From Hydrangea macrophylla (lineage: Eukaryota > Streptophyta > Magnoliopsida > Cornales > Hydrangeaceae): a stretch of DNA of 64,000 bases. The notes below the pieces were generated by a model. It worked only from the letters and a program-made list of their open reading frames with translations. It was not told where the DNA came from and searched no databases. Made by a program: the position numbers and the translations under genes. Shown here piece by piece: positions 59,199-64,000 of this stretch. Where the stretch lies: the NCBI GenBank assembly GCA_033977485.1, contig CM066984.1, positions 46,197,100 to 46,261,099 on the forward strand, read 5' to 3'. The number at the start of each line of letters is the position of its first letter. The stretch's first letter is position 1.

Positions 59199-59203
59199 CG
59201 ATC

Positions 59204-61440
59204 CTCGTAACAAATTTACGTTGATCCTTATCTTGAGAATGTAACGAATTTACATTCTCGGTTTCCCCAACAAATTTGCGTTAACCCCCGTTCTGAGAAT
59301 ATAACAAATTTATATTCCCGATCCTCGTAACAAATTTACGTTGATCCTTATCTTGAGAATGTAACGAATTTACATCCTCGGTTTCCGCAACAAATTTGCA
59401 CTAACCCTCGTTTTGGGAATATAACGGATTTGTATTCTCGATCCTCGTAACATATTTGCGTCGATCTTTTGTCCTGAGAATATAACAAATTTATATTCTC
59501 GGTTTTCGCAACATTTTTGCGTCAATCTTTTGTCCTGAGAATATAACAAATTTATATTCTCTATTTTCGCAACAAATTTGCGTCGATCCTTTGTCCTGAG
59601 AATATAACAAATTTATATTCTCAGTTTTCGTAACAAATTTGCGTCGATCCTTTGTCCTGAGAATATAACAAATTTATATTCTCAGTTTCCGCAACAAATT
59701 TGCGTCGATCCTTTGTCCTGCAAATATAACAAATTTATATTCCCGATCCTCGTAACAAATTTACGTTGATCCTTATCTTGAGAATGTAACGAATTTACAT
59801 CCTCGGTTTCCGCAACAAATTTGCGTTAACCTTCGTTTTGGGAATATAACGGATTTGTATTCTCGATCCTCATAACATATTTGCGTCGATCTTTTATCCT
59901 GAGAATATAACAAATTTATATTCTCGGTTTTCGCAACATATTTGCGTCAATCTTTTGTCCTGAGAATATAACAAATTTATATTCTCAGTTTTCGCAACAA
60001 ATTTGCGTCGATCCTTTGTCCTGAGAATATAACAAATTTATATTCTCAGTTTCCGCAACAAATTTGCGTCGATCCTTTGTCCTGCGAATATAACAAATTT
60101 ATATTCCCGATCCTCGTAACAAATTTACGTTGATCCTTATCTTGAGAATGTAACGAATTTACATTCTCGGTTTCCGCAACAAATTTGCGTTAACCCCCGT
60201 TCTGAGAATATAACAAATTTATATTCCCGATCCTCGTAACAAATTTACGTTGATCCTTATCTTGGGAATGTAACGAATTTACATCCTCGGTTTCCGCAAC
60301 AAATTTGCGCTAACCCTCGTTTTGGGAATATAACGGATTTGTATTCTCGATCCTCGTAATATATTTGCGTCGATCTTTTGTCCTGAGAATATAACAAATT
60401 TATATTCTCGGTTTTCGCAACATTTTTGCGTCAATCTTTTGTCCTGAGAATATAACAAATTTATATTCTCTATTTTCGCAACAAATTTGCGTCGATCCTT
60501 TGTCCTGAGAATATAACAAATTTATATTCTCAGTTTTCGCAACAAATTTGCGTCGATCCTTTGTCCTGAGAATATAACAAATTTATATTCTCAGTTTCCG
60601 CAACAAATTTGCGTCGATCCTTTGTCCTGCAAATATAACAAATTTATATTCCCGATCCTCGTAACAAATTTACGTTGATCCTTATCTTGAGAATGTAACG
60701 AATTTACATCCTCGGTTTCCGCAACAAATTTGCGCTAACCTTCGTTTTGGGAATATAACGGATTTGTATTCTCGATCCTCATAACATATTTGCGTCGATC
60801 TTTTATCCTGAGAATATAACAAATTTATATTCTCGGTTTTCGCAACATATTTGCGTCAATCTTTTGTCCTGAGAATATAACAAATTTATATTCTCAGTTT
60901 TCGCAACAAATTTGCGTCGATCCTTTGTCCTGAGAATATAACAAATTTATATTCTCAGTTTCCGCAGCAAATTTGCGTCGATCCTTTGTCCTGCGAATAT
61001 AACAAATTTATATTCCCGATCCTCGTAACAAATTTACGTTGATCCTTATCTTGAGAATGTAACGAATTTACATTCTCGGTTTCCGCAACAAATTTGCGTT
61101 AACCCCCGTTCTGAGAATATAACAAATTTATATTCCCGATCCTCGTAACAAATTTACGTTGATCCTTATCTTGAGAATGTAACGAATTTACATCCTCGGT
61201 TTCCGCAACAAATTTGCGCTAACCCTCGTTTTGGGAATATAACGGATTTGTATTCTCGATCCTCGTAACATATTTGCGTCGATCTTTTGTCCTGAGAATA
61301 TAACAAATTTATATTCTCGGTTTTCGCAACAAATTTGCGTCGATCCTTTGTCCTGAGAATATAACAAATTTATATTCCCGGTTTTCGCAACGGACTTGCG
61401 TTGACCTTCGTGATCAAATCAAAAGCACTTTCATGACTCC
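59204..61440 (+). repeat. 61-bp double-hairpin satellite array, right part
   Basis: About 36 further units in the same register and with the same alternating 7/8-unit higher-order pattern (marker unit near 59417, 59837, 60326, 60750 and 61232). The last units (cgcaacggacttgcg, about 61387) are diverged and pass into unique sequence. Confidence 0.92.
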
Positions 61441-61839
61441 TGTGTCAGATTTTCGCATGAAAAAAAATTTTCCTGACTAACACGCCACGAAATGCGCGTC
61501 GTACATTGGGAAAACATGATAAGCATGACATTTACACAATCAGGTCAATTTAGAAAACGCCATTGCATTACACTTGCTTCACGACAAGATAGGTGCATCC
61601 ATCCGTGTGACTACTTGCGTTTGTGAATGTTCAACCCATGCCTGAACTACGCTTTGGTCTGATTCCTGACGGGATACGTAGGCAGCTCGCCATGGAGCAC
61701 GACCAATTAGAATTCCGCTACACACCTACTTTTGCAACGCATTTTGTTTTTACCTACATTCGACAGTCTGGTCAAAAGGCTTGTGTTCACACAGGCTTTG
61801 ACATTCACTTATGAGACGCGTTGCTCCACAAGCTCTGTC
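61441..61839 (+). other. Ogre2 3' untranslated end
   Basis: Unique non-coding sequence between satellite and PPT. Holds the third copy of the conserved motif (gaactacgctttggtctgat ... gggatacgtaggcagc, 61644-61690). A 63-residue frame at 61623-61814 overlaps the motif and is not considered coding. Confidence 0.65.
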
Positions 61840-61850
61840 AAAGAGGGGCA
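61840..61850 (+). other. polypurine tract of Ogre2
   Basis: aaagaggggca, followed by aac and the 3' LTR at 61854. The same core recurs four times upstream at 49724-50331. Confidence 0.85.
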
Positions 61851-61853
61851 AAC

Positions 61854-64000
61854 TGTAGACACCCCAATTTTGACCGACCGTAGAATTTAGGAGAGTGTAA
61901 CCTCTATATCCGATGATGACAAGGACCAGAAGATTCGAAGTATTCCAAGCTCTTCAGAAAATCTCCAAAACGCGATAAAATTTCACAGAAAGAGGAAAAA
62001 TACCAGGTATTTAGGAGAATTCAGGTATAAGACATGATTTTTGGAAAGGATCTTCAAAAATAATTTGTTTCAAAAGGGAGAAGTCCTAAAAAGGGGAATC
62101 TCAAATAAAAACGGCATACGGCGGACTGCCGCGGCACTCACTAAGTGTCGTACGGCAGTCGGAGAGTGCCGTTCCGGCGGTCACCAAATGCCGCCAACAA
62201 TTTCTGACTGCCGTTCACTTTTAAAGTCTGTATTTTGCAGAGCAATACGTATGCGTATGCGAATAAGAACAAAAAACTGATAAAGTAAGACTGACAAAAC
62301 CGCGGCAATCCATTAATTTCCGCGGCATTTGATGAATGCCGCGCGGCAGTCGCGTAGTGCCGCGACGGCAGTCATGAACTGCCGCCGCGGCATTCACGGA
62401 CTGCCGCGACAGTTTCTGGACTGCCGCGCTGGGCAGCAGTCTGCCTAATTTTAGAAAGTACACATTGTACCACCAAATGAGAAAATTACACCTGTCTTTT
62501 ACTCCGAATTTACTGAAATTACCTAGGTATTTTGCCTATAAAAGAAGAGGTATCTTCATTGAAAAGAGAGACAAAAAAAAAAGAAGGGGAAACACAAAAA
62601 AAAGACTACCATTACACCAACATTTTTGGAGAGAAAAGAAGAGAGTTTGGGGAGTGTGAAGAAGAGTTTGGAAGATCTTCAAAGGAGAGAAACTTTGAGG
62701 ATAGTTTGGAGGTGACCCTCTAATCTTAGTTGTGTTTTCTTTCTTTTGAGCTTCTAATTTATAAGTCATTTAGTTTTTCTTGATTAAGTTTTAGAGTTTG
62801 TTAAGTAAACTTGGAAGTCCTTACTTCCTAGTTCTTTGATCCTTCTTCTATTTTTCTTGTTTATGTTCTTTTGAGATTCTTGGAGATCTTCAATAGCTCC
62901 TTTGAAAGCTCTTGAGTTTGATGTTTTGAATCTCATGTAAGCTTATACTTCACATGGGAATCAAAGTTTGATCATCACTTTTTATAAATAAATAGATGGA
63001 TCCAAGTCCATGCTTATGACTTGAGTCCTCTAGCTTGATGTTTCATGGAATCCCTTCTATATTCCTTTGAGACCCATGAGTATTAACCATATCTTCATCT
63101 CCAATGACCATCAAGTGGTAGGAGAAAGTATTTTGGGTCTAAACTCATCCCTATTATTTTGATTCATCATCTTGAGATTTCATGAAGTCTATTCATACTT
63201 CATTTGAAATCTACAAATATAAAAGTCTCTAGCCTCCAATGACCATCAAATGGTAGGAGAAGTGGTTTGGTTTAAACCCAACTTCATGGTTTAATAGTTG
63301 GGGTTAACAAATAAAAGTTGAACTTGACAAATGAAAACAGTGAATTCACAAACTGTTTTTGATCAAAGATTTTTAGTTCGAAATCCAACCGTTGAAATCA
63401 AGTGAAACCAACGGTAAAATGTCAATAACACAATGTTCTACCACTGTAATTTTTGTTTTAAGGTGGTTTTATGTTTAGAAGGGTTTGATCATGGGTTTTG
63501 TGAGTCAACTACAATCTGCCCAGAGTTTCAGAATAGTTTCAGAACAGCAAGTCTATTTTGAAATTCATAGATCAGAAGTCTAATGGAGTTTTTGGGGTCT
63601 CTAATATTTTTTTCTAGGTACCTTAATGTGTTAGGAAGATCCCCTAAAAAGATCCAAGTGTTTCTCATCTTTTTGCTATTTTTAAAAAATCAAACAATAT
63701 CTCTGGACAGAGAGTTGTACATCTCTGAGTGACGTCTGGTTCTTGTCCTTTTCCCGGAGATCTAACCGTTGAAACCTTGATTTTCTTTTTGATTTGAAAA
63801 CTAGACTGACAGAGGCAGCTTGTGTCCAAATTTCACCGACATCAAACCATGGGAGACATGCTTTTTATTTCTTTTAAGTTCTGGTCTACTCTCTGCAATT
63901 TTCAGAGTTTTATGACACATTTGACCAACTTTGTAAATAATGGTCCAAATGACTTTTCTATGACCTAGGGCTTAAACCATGCTTTAAAAATGATTAGTTG
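61854..64000 (+). repeat. 3' LTR of Ogre2, first 2,147 bp
   Basis: Collinear with 42936 onward and cut by the window end; about 0.76 kb should follow. TATA box at 62537-62543 and GC-rich TGCCG array at 62108-62433. Sparse differences from the 5' LTR (e.g. caccccaattt for caccctaattt). Confidence 0.93.

Larger units (their letters stand above)
53837..59203 (-). mobile_element. tandem dimer of a coding-less LTR retrotransposon 'J' with TSD
   Basis: Structure LTR-int-LTR-int-LTR: 53842-55524, 55525-55758, 55759-57280, 57281-57515, 57516-59198. Perfect 5-bp TSD cgatc at 53837-53841 and 59199-59203 flanks the whole dimer; removal of the dimer and one TSD restores the satellite unit. Outer LTRs are both 1,683 bp and practically identical; the middle LTR is 1,522 bp and diverged. 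Internal domains are only ~234 bp and hold just a PPT and a PBS. Minus orientation follows from PBS and PPT. Confidence 0.93.
42936..64000 (+). mobile_element. non-autonomous Ogre/Tat-type element 'Ogre2' (3' LTR runs off window)
   Basis: 5' LTR 42936-45848, tRNA-Arg extended PBS, leader, one short Gag-like ORF (47259-48278), a ~13-kb region made largely of tandem repeats with the J dimer inserted in it, PPT at 61840-61850, and 3' LTR from 61854. No protease, RT, RNase H or integrase is present. The two LTRs differ at only about 1-2% in the parts compared, so the insertion is young. LTR, PBS and leader are homologous to Ogre1, which is coding and could represent the helper family. Confidence 0.88.

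Noticed and set aside
51625..61440. CRISPR-like array
   Set aside because: No unique spacers; units are contiguous, diverged satellite copies inside a plant retrotransposon.

Overview
The window is nuclear DNA of a flowering plant, most likely a eudicot with a repeat-rich genome. No host gene is recognisable. Almost every base belongs to LTR retrotransposons stacked inside one another: Athila-type, Ogre/Tat-type and chromovirus-like Ty3/gypsy elements, and Ty1/copia. Primer-binding sites (PBS) for tRNA-Asp, tRNA-Arg and initiator tRNA-Met, TG...CA LTR ends, polypurine tracts and 5-bp target-site duplications (TSDs) set the boundaries. The species cannot be named from sequence alone.

Layout, left to right. 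1-7620: right-hand part of an Athila-type element (minus strand), with gag-pol at 293-5848 and its 5' LTR at 5979-7620. 7621-15149: a decayed Ogre/Tat element (minus; 'Ogre1') whose RT/RNase H is cut by the Athila LTR; its 5' LTR is 12252-15149. 15150-20054: leader and 4.5-kb LTR of element 'D' (minus). 20055-27429: chromovirus-like element 'C' (minus) with broken gag-pol and LTR 24908-27429. 27430-27677: the end of a plus-strand LTR ('H'). 27678-41826: copia element 'F' (minus), whose 5' LTR is split by the complete non-coding element 'E' (33218-41601), which itself holds a solo copia LTR 'G' (36872-38371). 41827-42467: another LTR end ('I'). Each inner element has an intact edge against a broken outer one, giving the order I > F > H > C > D > Ogre1 > Athila, seven layers; the missing left halves should lie left of the window.

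42936-64000 is a second, younger Ogre/Tat-type element ('Ogre2', plus strand) with nearly identical LTRs (42936-45848 and 61854 to the window end). It has no pol. It carries one intact short Gag-like ORF (47259-48278) with a zinc knuckle, then a very long 3' region of successive tandem-repeat arrays. The largest array, about 72 copies of a 61-bp unit, has two hairpins per unit with compensatory changes in their stems and a higher-order repeat of about 0.9 kb. This array is interrupted by a tandem dimer of a coding-less retrotransposon (LTR-int-LTR-int-LTR, 53842-59198) flanked by a perfect 5-bp TSD, so the dimer moved as one unit.

The main candidates for something new are: (1) the Ogre PBS, which extends to a 50-nt copy of the tRNA-Arg 3' half carrying G where the gene has the A that is edited to inosine, and stopping exactly at the position 26/27 boundary; (2) the hairpin satellite together with the short Gag; (3) the dimer transposon; (4) clusters of short palindromes just upstream of the LTR TATA boxes, with the same CGATCGATCG motif in unrelated gypsy and copia LTRs.
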